Origin: Akkermansia muciniphila
GTDB taxonomy: Bacteria > Verrucomicrobiota > Verrucomicrobiia > Limisphaerales > JADLHS01
Assembly: GCA_945882065.1 (NCBI GenBank)
Contig: CAMCWI010000012.1
Location: 1 to 32,360 of the forward strand
DNA length: 32,360 bases
Direction: 5' to 3'
The notes below the pieces were generated by a model. The model was not told where the DNA came from, did not search any database, and was given only the letters and a program-made list of their open reading frames with translations. The translations under genes and the position numbers were made by a program. Shown here piece after piece: positions 1-9,700 of the stretch (position 1 is its first letter; every line of letters starts with the position of its first letter).

Positions 1-122
1 CTCAACATTTCTTCCCGACCGGAAGCCAAGTCATACAAACGGATCACACTCTCTTTCTGCGCGCCAAGGGCGAGGAAGCGGCCGCCGGGCGAAATCGAGC
101 CAGCACTGATCGGAGGCGGCGG
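1..122 (-). pseudogene. Partial duplicate of the kinase-WD40 gene (matches 12108..12229); continues beyond the left window edge
   Basis: Bases 1-122 match 12108-12229 with one visible mismatch (position 114 a/c); identity ends abruptly at 122/12229. Confidence 0.85.
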
Positions 123-129
123 TCTTGCC

Positions 130-182
130 CGCAAGTCAAGGGCGTGACCGAGATCGAAAACAACATCACCGCCAAAGAGTGA
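130..182 (+). pseudogene. 3' remnant of a probable BON-domain gene
   Basis: Reads QVKGVTEIENNITAKE-stop, resembling the end of a BON domain; truncated at the junction with the WD40 duplicate near 123. Confidence 0.45.
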
Positions 183-279
183 TCGCATGTAGCCAAGTGC
201 CTCTGCCACCCGCCACCCGCGGGCGCCCTTTTGCCGCCACGTTGACGGCGGATGAAAAAACCACAAAATCAAATAAATT

Positions 280-486
280 ATGACCCCACTCGAAATTAAA
301 GGCGGCTGGAACATCACCAAGGGCAAGCTGAAACAGAAATGGGCTACGCTCACGGATGACGATCTCCAATACGACGAAGGCCAGCCGGACGAATTGTTTG
401 GCCGGATACAGAAGCGCACGGGCGAAACCCGCGAAGCCGTCGAAAAGGCGTACAAGGAATTCCGCTCCGACTGGAGTTGTAACTAG
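280..486 (+). CDS. CsbD-like stress response protein
   Basis: 68 aa; MTPLEIKGGWNITKGKLKQKWATLTDDDLQYDEGQPDELFGRIQKRTGETREAVEKAY has the typical CsbD pattern (W..KGK.KQ.WG.LTDDDL...G..DEL.G..Q...G). Confidence 0.9.
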   Translation: MTPLEIKGGWNITKGKLKQKWATLTDDDLQYDEGQPDELFGRIQKRTGETREAVEKAYKEFRSDWSCN

Positions 487-808
487 CCGGCCACCGCGCG
501 AGCCGGCGCGGGCATTGGGTCAAATTCCAACACCCGCAGCGGAGACTCGCCGGTAAAAATCCAGCCGCCCCTTGAACCGGGCGGCTCTGTTGCCATTTTA
601 ACCGGAACCATGCCGAAGACATTTAACGCCAAGGCCCCAAAGGGCAAAGACGCAAAGGAAATAAACCAGCATAGATTCAGAGATTGGCCGTTTGGTGGTA
701 CTGGGTGCTTCCGGGTTCGGCGCGAGGGCGCGCCGGACTGCCGCCGGGGCGGCTGTGCTCCCCAAGATTCCAACGGGATGATTCCGGTTTAAGGGAAGGT
801 TGCTCGCC

Positions 809-3800
809 TCACGGCAGGAACACCGCGCGATAGAACCGCTGTGGGAACACCGATGCGTTGGTTTCAACAAAGTTGAACGGGGCTGTATTGGTGAAGAGCG
901 CGAGCCAGTTGGTCGTCGCGAGGTTGGTGGCACCTTGCACGATGTAGTTCGTTCCCGCTGTGCCGGTGACGGTGAATTGAAACTGGTTGTTTGTGGCGTA
1001 CGACGGCGAACCGAGCGTGGCGGGAATAACCGGAACAACTGGTGGATTGGCTGGCGAGGCGGTGTTGCGCGGCGCGGGTGGCGTGAGCGTGGTGAAGTCA
1101 TTGGCGTTGTCGTTGGACTCGGTGAAGCCGCCGTTCTTGCGCAGGACGGCCGTGGCGTTTCCGACGGGCCCGCTGGCCGGCCCGGTGCCCTCAAACGCGC
1201 TGGCGTTGCCGAAGCCCACGAAGTCAGTAATGGTGATAGCCCCGACGGGATTGGCACCGCTGAGGGGAATCTGATCGGTCACGAGCGCAACTTTGCCGGC
1301 GGTGGCACTCATGTTGATGGTGTTGGTGGCGTCGGCGGTTGGAATCATGATGCCGTTCGCGATGCCCGAAAACATTTGCACAAGATAGTAGCCGTAAGGC
1401 GCGATGGAGGCGCGCAGGTTGCCGACGCTCCAACTGCTGCTGTTGCCGGCGGCGTATTGAATGGACCAGGCGGCCAGGTTGATGGTGTTCGTGCTGGCAT
1501 TGAACAATTCAACAAAATCGCTCCGGTAGGTCGCGCCGCTGTTGTTGCCGCCGCCGTAAATCTGGCTGATGACGATGTTGGTGGCCACGCCGGGAACATT
1601 GACTGTCAAGGTGGCGACATCGCTCGTCACGCTGCCGAGGTAATTGGTGATTACGACGGTGTAACCCCCCGCGTGAGCGGGTTGCGCGTTGGCTCGTGTG
1701 TAACTGTTCGTGGTTGCCCCACCAATGTCGGTGCCGGCGAACCGCCATTGATAACTCAACGACGCGGTCCCGGCGGCGGTCACGTTGAAGGTCGCGTTTT
1801 GCCCGACAAAAACGGTTTTGTTCGTCGGCTGCGACGTGATGTACGGCTTGAACAGGATGCGCAAGGTGCCGTCCGTGGTCAGGCTGTTCGTGTCCCACTC
1901 CATGCCCGCGCCAGGCGTGGACGGAACCAGCGCGCTGAACGCGCCGCCGTAGCTGGTGGCGGTGAAAAGTTTGTAGGCATCGCCGCCAGCCAGTGTGCCG
2001 CTGAGGTTGGTCAGTTGCAACGTGCCGCCATAGGTCACGCTGGTCAGGCTGGTGAGGTTGTCATTCGTCCCGGAACTTTTGTCCAGCTCGAACACGTTGG
2101 TGCTGCCGTCGGCGAGGGTGACGTTTCCGTTGACGATGAGTTTGCCAATCGAAGCGCCGGGCGAAAGCGTGCCACCGCTCGCGTTGGTGAAGTTGCCGAC
2201 GATTGTGCCGCTGCCTTTGAGCAGGGCGTTGTTCGTGATTTGCAGGCCGATGGGAAAGACGTGCGTTCCGTTTCCGACCAGTTCCAGCGTGGCCGGTGAT
2301 GCGCCGTCGCCGACAGTGAAGGGCGAGCCGTTGCTGTTGACCGTGGACCCGGTCTGCAAGGTGCCGCCGTTAAAGGTGAACTGGCTTTGCGTGCCGTTGG
2401 TCAGCAGGAAGATGTTGGCGCGCACGAGGCCGGAATTCAGGGTGAGCGCGCCGCGGCGAACATCGGCAATACCCGTGCTTGTCAAATTCGTGACGATGAT
2501 GCTGCCGCCGGTGACGATGGTTGTGTTGTTGGAGGACGTGTTCGCATTGCCCAGATAAAAAGTCGGCGTTGAGACGAGGCCGCTGTTTTGCACGGTCAAT
2601 TGATTGCCCGAACCGGCATTGCCGACGTAAAAGGCGAAGCGGCTGAACCAGCGCGACCCCGGATCGGTGACCACTGCCACATTGTTACTGCTGACGGAGT
2701 TTCCCGCCAACTCGCCGGTGTCGGTCTCGACGACGCCACCGTCGCTTACCAGCAGTTGATTAAACGAACTGCCCTGGCCAACAGTCATAGCGCCAAAAGT
2801 CCCAAGGTTGGAAAATAATGAATTCGTCCCCGTTACGACCACCGTGTTATTGCCGCCCGCAGGTTGCCAGCCCAGCACCAGGCTGGCGAACGAAGCGGTG
2901 TTGCGCATCACCCCTCCGTTGGAGATCGTCAACCGATTGTACTTTCCGAAGTTTCCGACGGACGATGTGCCGGTGTTCGTCCAGGCCGAGCCGGTGTCGG
3001 TGATGACCACGGAGTTGCTGGTGCCAGAGCCGCTCTGGGCTTCGTTGCCGCCGACGTAGGCACCGCCGGAGAAAATTTTCCCGCCATTGGTTATGAACAA
3101 CTGGTTGAAGGCGCTGTTCTCTCCCACCTTGGGTCCTGAAACGCTCGTCCACTGCGACCCCGCGTCCGTAATCACAGCCACGTTGCCTTTGCTGGCGGCC
3201 TGGTTGCCCAGCGTGCCACTCACGCTCGACAGGCGGCCGCCGCTGGCGATCAGGAGCTGGTTGGACACGCTGACGTTGCCAATATTGATGATGCTGCCGC
3301 TTTCGACCCGGCCGCCGTCGGTCACGACCAACCGGTTGAAGTTGCCGATATTGCCGACGTTCAAACCGTTCCGGTTCGTCCAAACCGAGTTGGCGCCGGT
3401 CACGATTGCCAGGTTTCCGCTGCCGGCGTTAAACCCCATGTTTCCGAAGTTGCAATCAACGCGCCCCCCGTTTGTCACGGTCAACCGGCTGTACGAGCCA
3501 AGCTGGCCGAAGTTCAAATTCCCGCCGATGCTCCAGATTGAATTCGGGCCTGTCACGATCACCTGGTTGGTCAAGGCGGTTAAGTTTTGTCCGATGATGC
3601 CATTGCCGGAATTGGTGACCGCGCCGGCGTTGGCGATGACCAGCGTGGTGAACGCGCCATTCGTGCCGATGATTAAATCACTCGTCAGGTTGGTGCTGGT
3701 GGCATTGATGGCGGCGGTGGTGCCGTCCGCGACCAGTTGCGCCGATAACGGCCCGCCGGTGTTCGCCAGCAGCAACGCCGCGAGAACGAGAAGATGGTTT

Positions 3801-3811
3801 TTGATTTTCAT
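809..3811 (-). CDS. Large secreted repeat protein: signal peptide, about 50-aa autotransporter-like beta repeats, Ig-like domain, lamin-tail-like domain, FYRAVF C-terminus
   Basis: 1000 aa; N-terminal signal peptide MKIKNHLLVLAALLLANTGGPLSAQ; repeated 'N.L.I..GG.V...' and 'VVTDxGSxW' units; Ig-like SYQWRFAGTDIGGATTNSYTRANAQPAHAGGYTVVITN; LTD-like VISQIYGGGNNSGATYRSDFVELFNASTNTINLAAWSIQY. Confidence 0.85.
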   Translation of the reverse strand: MKIKNHLLVLAALLLANTGGPLSAQLVADGTTAAINATSTNLTSDLIIGTNGAFTTLVIANAGAVTNSGNGIIGQNLTALTNQVIVTGPNSIWSIGGNLNFGQLGSYSRLTVTNGGRVDCNFGNMGFNAGSGNLAIVTGANSVWTNRNGLNVGNIGNFNRLVVTDGGRVESGSIINIGNVSVSNQLLIASGGRLSSVSGTLGNQAASKGNVAVITDAGSQWTSVSGPKVGENSAFNQLFITNGGKIFSGGAYVGGNEAQSGSGTSNSVVITDTGSAWTNTGTSSVGNFGKYNRLTISNGGVMRNTASFASLVLGWQPAGGNNTVVVTGTNSLFSNLGTFGAMTVGQGSSFNQLLVSDGGVVETDTGELAGNSVSSNNVAVVTDPGSRWFSRFAFYVGNAGSGNQLTVQNSGLVSTPTFYLGNANTSSNNTTIVTGGSIIVTNLTSTGIADVRRGALTLNSGLVRANIFLLTNGTQSQFTFNGGTLQTGSTVNSNGSPFTVGDGASPATLELVGNGTHVFPIGLQITNNALLKGSGTIVGNFTNASGGTLSPGASIGKLIVNGNVTLADGSTNVFELDKSSGTNDNLTSLTSVTYGGTLQLTNLSGTLAGGDAYKLFTATSYGGAFSALVPSTPGAGMEWDTNSLTTDGTLRILFKPYITSQPTNKTVFVGQNATFNVTAAGTASLSYQWRFAGTDIGGATTNSYTRANAQPAHAGGYTVVITNYLGSVTSDVATLTVNVPGVATNIVISQIYGGGNNSGATYRSDFVELFNASTNTINLAAWSIQYAAGNSSSWSVGNLRASIAPYGYYLVQMFSGIANGIMIPTADATNTINMSATAGKVALVTDQIPLSGANPVGAITITDFVGFGNASAFEGTGPASGPVGNATAVLRKNGGFTESNDNANDFTTLTPPAPRNTASPANPPVVPVIPATLGSPSYATNNQFQFTVTGTAGTNYIVQGATNLATTNWLALFTNTAPFNFVETNASVFPQRFYRAVFLP

Positions 3812-3936
3812 GACGTGCAGGGCTGGGAGGTTTCGCGGTTCATTAACGCCCCTTGGTGATTCTCACTTGTTTAATTATTTGGTCAGGAGTCATTTTCAAA
3901 AAAACTTTCACGCCTAAGTCCCACAGGCTGCTAGGG

Positions 3937-6723
3937 TTAAGGATTTATCAAGCGATAGAACTTGGCGCTACCGCTAATGGTATTGGTGACGACATGGTTG
4001 CCGCCTGTGATGGTGGGAGGCGGCGTGACTATGACCCAGTTCGTTCCTGCCAAGTTAGTGTTGGAAAGCAGCGTGTACTGGCGGTCAACCACCGGCCAGA
4101 GCAGGCGGACACTGTTATTGTTAATAGTTTGGATGGTCAGGGTGGGCGGGGTCACGGGCGGGGCGGGCAACCGGCTCAGGCGATAAAAGCGACTCGCCCC
4201 AAATACGGAGTTGGTGACGACAAAATTTGTACCGCTAAGGAGTGGGGACGCCACGGACGCCGCCCAGTTGGTGGTAGTGAGACTCGTTTTGTATTCCAGA
4301 TGGAAGTCAGGGTAATTCGTCGCCCAATAGAGTCGAACGCTGCTCGGGGAGATTTTTTCTATGTGCAGCAGCGGCTGATCAGCGGCGAAGACTTCTGTCA
4401 CGCGGACCACCACTGAATTGGCGGTGTTGCTCAATTGCATCGACACTTCGTTGGAAGGAAAATAAAAATTGGCAAACGTCCCGCTACGCGTGCCTGCCGT
4501 CAGCACTGTGAAAGTGTCATTCGTGGTAGGAACAAACCCGTTGGCCAGCCGGATACTCAGTGAGCCGGTATTCGTAACGTTGCCGGAAACTTGGAGTCGG
4601 CCGTATCCGCTGCCCGCCCCGCTTCCGCTGAGCGCATAACGGAGCGAGGCGGTCGGAGTAGAATGATAGCCACCTTCCAAGAGCAGCGTGCCGGCCAGCA
4701 GGTCCACGGCGCCGTAATTGTTGAACGCGATTCCACTGTTTACAGTGTTGGTGACAGCGGTGGTCTTGCGGAACAGGCCCGCGTTGTCCAATTGCGCCGC
4801 TACGCCGCTGGGGTAACTCAACTCGCCCGTGCCTTGGACTTCGAGCAGAGCGCCCGCGCGGTTGGTGATCACCGCCCCGCTCATCTGGATGTTTCCGCCT
4901 GTCCAGACCAACGTCCCTCCATTCTCTAAGGTGCGCGTCGTCAAGCTGACGGCGCTAGGGTTGGCCAGGTTGAGCACCCCGCCGGGCGCAATGATGGTCC
5001 GGCCACTGCCGGTCATCGATCCTGCTGACCACGTCATCTGCGTCAGCACAGTCAATGATTGCGTGCCGGTCAACGTGCCGTCGCTGAGGGTCAGCAGCGC
5101 GGGCGTGACCGCACCCGTGCCGCTGAAGTTGGCCGTTCCGCCGCTCACAATCAGCGTGTTCATCGTGCAAATGGAATTACCCGTCAGATTAGCGGTCCCG
5201 CCGCTCACGATGAATTTTCCTGCGCCTGTGAGGCTTGAGCCTGCATTCCCAGTAAATGTCTGGAACGCCAGATGCAAGGTGCCGCTGGCCGCCAAGTCGA
5301 TCGTGCCGTTGTTCGAGCCGCCACCTTCCAAGAGCAGCGTGCCGGCCAGCAGGTCCACGGCGCCGTAATTGTTGAACGCGATATAACGGGTGACAGTGTT
5401 GGTGACAGCGGTGGTCTTGCGGAACAGGCCCGCGTTGTCCAATTGCGACTCCACGCCGCTGGAGTAACTCAACTCGCCCGTGCCTTGGACTTCGAGCAGA
5501 GCGCCCGCGCGGTTGGTGATCACCGCCCCGCTCATCTGGATGTTTCCGCCTGTCCAGACCAACGTCCCTCCATTCTCCAACGACCGTCCCCCGCTTAGCG
5601 ACTTGGTTGCAGTCCCGGTGATATCGAAAGCGACCCCCGGCGGAACAATGATTCGTCCGCTGCCGCTCATCGATCCGCCCGACCAAGAGGAATCTCGCTT
5701 CACAGTGAGTGCGCCCGTCCCGGCAAGCGTCGGGCTGGCCCCCGCTCCCAACGTGAGACTGCCAATGTTCACATCGCTGTTGAGCGTCACGCTGATATTG
5801 CGGGCTATTGTGACGTTGTCGTTGGGGCCGGGAACTACGTCGGGACTCCAGCTTGAAGACCTGTTCCAATCTCCCCCGCTGGCGTTCGTCCACGTCATGT
5901 CGTATGAGCTCAAATAGGCATAAATCGTCTTATTGCCATCCATGACCAAGGTCAGGGGATTCTCGCTGGAGTTGGTCGCTCCTCTCCAGCCATGGAAGGT
6001 ATTCGGGGCAAATGCCGTCGCGGTGAGGGTGACGACTTCGCCATTGGTGAAGGTGGTCCGGCCCGGGTTTACGGACACCCTGCCGGCGTCGTTGAACACC
6101 GTCAGCTGAAAAGTGGTCGATGTGCTGTTTGTTGGGTTTGTTCCATTTTGATATTCGCCCTCGTTGGAGACCCCATCGCCGTCGAAATCGGCACCGGGAT
6201 TCTGACTCAATCCGCCGAAATAGGATTGCTCCCAGGAATCAGGCAAGCCATCGCCATCGCCATCCAGCAGCAAGGCCGCTGGGGTGCTGGTCACGCTTCC
6301 GAAACTATTGGCGAGCACGACGGAATATTGGCCGATGTTTCCCGCGGAGATATTGGTCAGCAGCAGGGCATCACCGGTGGCGCCGCTGAGGTTGTTGCCG
6401 TTGAAGCGCCATTGGTAGGTGAGCTCGCGGGTGTTGGCCGCGACGACACTGAAGGAGGCCGCGCCCTCTAGCGTGACCATCTGGTCTGTTGGTTGACCCA
6501 GGATTTGCGGCGTGGCGTTGACTGATGCGGTTTGAGCGACAAGGTTGCCGTTGGCATCGAAAGCGAACTGCGAACCTTGCGCCGAGGTAACCCCAGCGGT
6601 TGTCACCAATAATCCCAGAGCAAAGACCGAACCAAAGATCGCAGTGCTCGCGCCGAAAGGGCGGCGTGTCCTCAAAACCCTCCGGATGATTTGATTCCAA
6701 ATTGGCGATGGGAAAAATCTCAT
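3937..6723 (-). CDS. Surface/secreted protein with Ig-like, thrombospondin-3-like calcium-binding, InlB-B-repeat-like and beta-helix-like domains
   Basis: 928 aa; YQWRFNGNNLSGATGDALLLTNISAGNIGQYSVVLANSFG (Ig-like), DGDGDGLPDSWEQ..DFDGDGVSNEGEYQNGTNP (TSP3-like), GRVSVNPGRTTFTNGEVVTLTATA..FHGWRG (InlB B repeat-like); start overlaps the RHS stop (ATGA). Confidence 0.85.
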   Translation of the reverse strand: MRFFPSPIWNQIIRRVLRTRRPFGASTAIFGSVFALGLLVTTAGVTSAQGSQFAFDANGNLVAQTASVNATPQILGQPTDQMVTLEGAASFSVVAANTRELTYQWRFNGNNLSGATGDALLLTNISAGNIGQYSVVLANSFGSVTSTPAALLLDGDGDGLPDSWEQSYFGGLSQNPGADFDGDGVSNEGEYQNGTNPTNSTSTTFQLTVFNDAGRVSVNPGRTTFTNGEVVTLTATAFAPNTFHGWRGATNSSENPLTLVMDGNKTIYAYLSSYDMTWTNASGGDWNRSSSWSPDVVPGPNDNVTIARNISVTLNSDVNIGSLTLGAGASPTLAGTGALTVKRDSSWSGGSMSGSGRIIVPPGVAFDITGTATKSLSGGRSLENGGTLVWTGGNIQMSGAVITNRAGALLEVQGTGELSYSSGVESQLDNAGLFRKTTAVTNTVTRYIAFNNYGAVDLLAGTLLLEGGGSNNGTIDLAASGTLHLAFQTFTGNAGSSLTGAGKFIVSGGTANLTGNSICTMNTLIVSGGTANFSGTGAVTPALLTLSDGTLTGTQSLTVLTQMTWSAGSMTGSGRTIIAPGGVLNLANPSAVSLTTRTLENGGTLVWTGGNIQMSGAVITNRAGALLEVQGTGELSYPSGVAAQLDNAGLFRKTTAVTNTVNSGIAFNNYGAVDLLAGTLLLEGGYHSTPTASLRYALSGSGAGSGYGRLQVSGNVTNTGSLSIRLANGFVPTTNDTFTVLTAGTRSGTFANFYFPSNEVSMQLSNTANSVVVRVTEVFAADQPLLHIEKISPSSVRLYWATNYPDFHLEYKTSLTTTNWAASVASPLLSGTNFVVTNSVFGASRFYRLSRLPAPPVTPPTLTIQTINNNSVRLLWPVVDRQYTLLSNTNLAGTNWVIVTPPPTITGGNHVVTNTISGSAKFYRLINP
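4670..4929 (-). repeat. Internal direct repeat copy 1 (about 260 bp) in the 928-aa protein gene
   Basis: Near-identical to 5321-5580 (offset 651 bp, 217 codons), with mismatches clustered in two patches. Confidence 0.9.
5321..5580 (-). repeat. Internal direct repeat copy 2 (about 260 bp) in the 928-aa protein gene
   Basis: Near-identical to 4670-4929. Confidence 0.9.
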
Positions 6724-9700
6724 AGATCGGTTTCAAGTTGCTTGTACATCCGGTCGGCGTATTTGTTGGCCATCCCGCCTTTGCCTTGTCGGACCAGGGA
6801 GAAAATTCCTTCTACGGTATCGCAGTCGGTCATGGTGAGCACGGTGATGCCTGCCCCGATGGCCCAACCAATCGAACTGCTCAACCGACTGGCTGGAGTC
6901 GCAAGCCAGCCGGAGCGATTGGGGAGACGCAGGTTGGCGATTCGATACTCATGGCGAATGTAGTAAGCACTAAAGAAGTCCAACCAGAAATTCGAACTGG
7001 TATCGGTTATATCCCACGCAGTCTTCTTGAAATCTTCCCAAGTGCCTTTAACGGAGAGTCCAAAAGGGTCGCGCAGGTTGACCGGATCGTTGCCCACATA
7101 AGCATAGAGATTGGGACCTTGCTCCAACTCTGCATGCTTGAGGGGATCCCGCGAGAGCCAGCGGCCGAATTGCGGCTCGTAGGCCCGGTAGTGGGTGAGG
7201 TTGAGGTTGACCTCGGCGGACCAGAGCATGCCGGCAAAGCCTAAGTCTGCCTCCAAGTCGCCGCTGAGTTTGGTGCGGCGGCCGTAAGGATCATAGGCGT
7301 AACGGGCGCGCACCGCGCCGGTGGCATCGAGCAGTTCCCGAATCGACCCGAGATGGTCACGGGTATAAAAATAGTTACCCGCATTAGGGCCGCTTTCCAC
7401 TTTCATCCCTTGGTCGAAGAACCGTTTCTGGACCACGCCCGCGTCGTCGCGCTCTTCGCAAATTTTGTCCCCGCACCATACGAAGCGCCGCAGGGAAACG
7501 TGAGTCCCGTTACTCAACTGCCGGATGCTGGCGAGGCGGCTGAGCCCGTCATAGGTGAATTCTGTGCGCGCCGCGGCAGTCGTGACGGTAACCAGCCGAT
7601 CCAGGGCATCCCACTCGTTGGTGCGCGCGACAGCCTGCGCAGTGCTGGTGCTGAGCTGATTCAACGCATTGTAGCTGGCGGCGTAGTTTGACGTGCCGGC
7701 CTGTTCGGTCAGGCGGTTCCCCGCCGGGTCATAAGCATAGGCGTAGGTGCTGACGCGTGTTCCCCCATTGGTAACCGTCACGGCCAACAGTTGATTGACG
7801 GGGTCGTAACCGAAGGTGTTGAGGTTTGGCGATGATACGCCCGCTTGCTGCGACATGGAAGTGATCCGCCCCGCCGGAACATCGCGGCCATAAATGAATT
7901 CGGAAACCTTGGTGGCCCCCACTTTGTGAGTGATGCGTTGGAGTTCGCGATCTTGCAGGTTATCGAAATAACTTAACTCCGTGGTCTGGTTCGCAGGGGA
8001 CGTTTGCGCCACCACGCGGCGGGAGTTGCCGGCGTAGCCGTAGGTAAAACTCCCCAGAGCATTGGTTTCCATTACCGTCCGACCGCGCCCGTCTATGGTC
8101 TGCAATGTTGCCACCCCATTTATCGCGGTGGAGACGCGCCGCCCCAGTTCGTCAAAACCAAAGGTGATGGTGTCATCTGGGAGCGGGCCATCAATGCTGG
8201 CCAAAGTTCCGGCACCTGGAATCGGCACGGTGGTGATGGGTTTATACGAATATAGCGTGGTTCCCGTGCCGTCCGTCATGGTGAGCAACCGTGGATAATC
8301 CGCATCCCACAGGTAACTGACGCCGGGGGTCACCCCCTCCACATTGGCGTAGCCGACGGACTTCAGAGTGTCATCGCGGTTGTAATCGTATATCGTCGCC
8401 TGCTCTTTTTCGTCAGTCACCCTGCGCAGCCGACTGGTGGTGTTTTCGTAGAGGTATCTGGTTTTAGTCCCATCCCCGGTTTGCTTGCTGACCTGGCGGC
8501 CTTGCACGTCCGTGCGCCATCGGGTCATCCGCCCCATCGGATCAACCAAGCTTTCTAAGCTGCCGCAGGCACACCAGTCAAAGCGGGTGACTCGCCCCAA
8601 CGGATCGGTTTGTTGGGTCAGTTGCCGCATGTTGTCGTAAGCAAACAAAGTCTGGCGCCCCGCGCTGTCCCGCACGCCAACTAGGTCTAAGCGGTTGTAG
8701 GTGTATTGGTCGAAAGTTGTGTCGGGATACGTCACGCGGGCCAGCCGATCCATGGCGTCATAAGCAAACGTCAACGTGTAACCACTCACACTGGTTCTGG
8801 CGCGCAACCGACCAAAGTCGTCGTAGGTAGCCGTCACGACGTCGCTTGCCCCCGGCAACGGTCCATCTACCACCGTGAGATACCCATTGGCGTCATAGGT
8901 GTAGGTGGTGGTCTCCGCTTTGGGGTTGGTCGTGGTTAGCAGTTGCCCGCGATTGTTGTAAGTATTTGTGGTGGTTTGGCCTGCGGCATCGGTGAGAGTC
9001 AACGGCTGATGTTGGGAGTTGTAGGTGGCGCGGGCGAGCAGCACGTTGTTTGTGCCGCGCGTCTGCCGAATCTCCAGAACATCGATTTCGTTGGTTGAAT
9101 AGACGTAACTCAATTCCCGACCGACGGGATCGATGGAATTCGTCACATGGCCTAACCTATTGTAGCCGAAGGAATACAACTGTGTGACGCCGTCATCAAG
9201 CACCCGACCTATCTGAGTGGGACGGTCACTGCTGCCCGGGACAAAATATGGCGAGACTTGCCCCGGATAGGAAAACCACACCCGCCGCTCGAGCGGCTCC
9301 TTAATGCTCTCCAAAATCCCGGCCGTGATGGCGGTATTTTGCGAATGCAACCAGTGATAGATCTTTGCTTTGGAATAATCACCAGATCCTTGCGCATACG
9401 CGTTGCGACTCCAGTAAAACGTGTTGCGAGCGGAAAGATATGAATTGAACACATTCATTCCGCTTGGCACCACGGCTGACAGATCGGAATGAGCGATCCC
9501 GTTGGTATTTTGATTTTGATTGTATTCCACGCGATCGCGGCTTCCGTCCGGATAGATCGTTTCCACAAAACGGGTTGCCTCATATGTGCTGCCGGTTTGT
9601 CCCTTGATGAAAGCAGTCGTGCCGTAAGGAGTGGTCATCGAGACGAGGGAGAGATCCGCCGAGTTGTTTGTGCCCGCCACAATCTGATGCGCAAACTGAG

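Noticed and set aside
598-1257. 219-aa minus-strand ORF
   Set aside because: Out-of-frame Pro/Ser/Arg-rich reading overlapping the real 809-3811 gene; no recognisable domain.
800-2299. 499-aa plus-strand ORF
   Set aside because: Lies antisense to the clearly coding 1000-aa surface protein gene; composition (GGV/VRR-rich, no domain) is typical of a high-GC shadow ORF.
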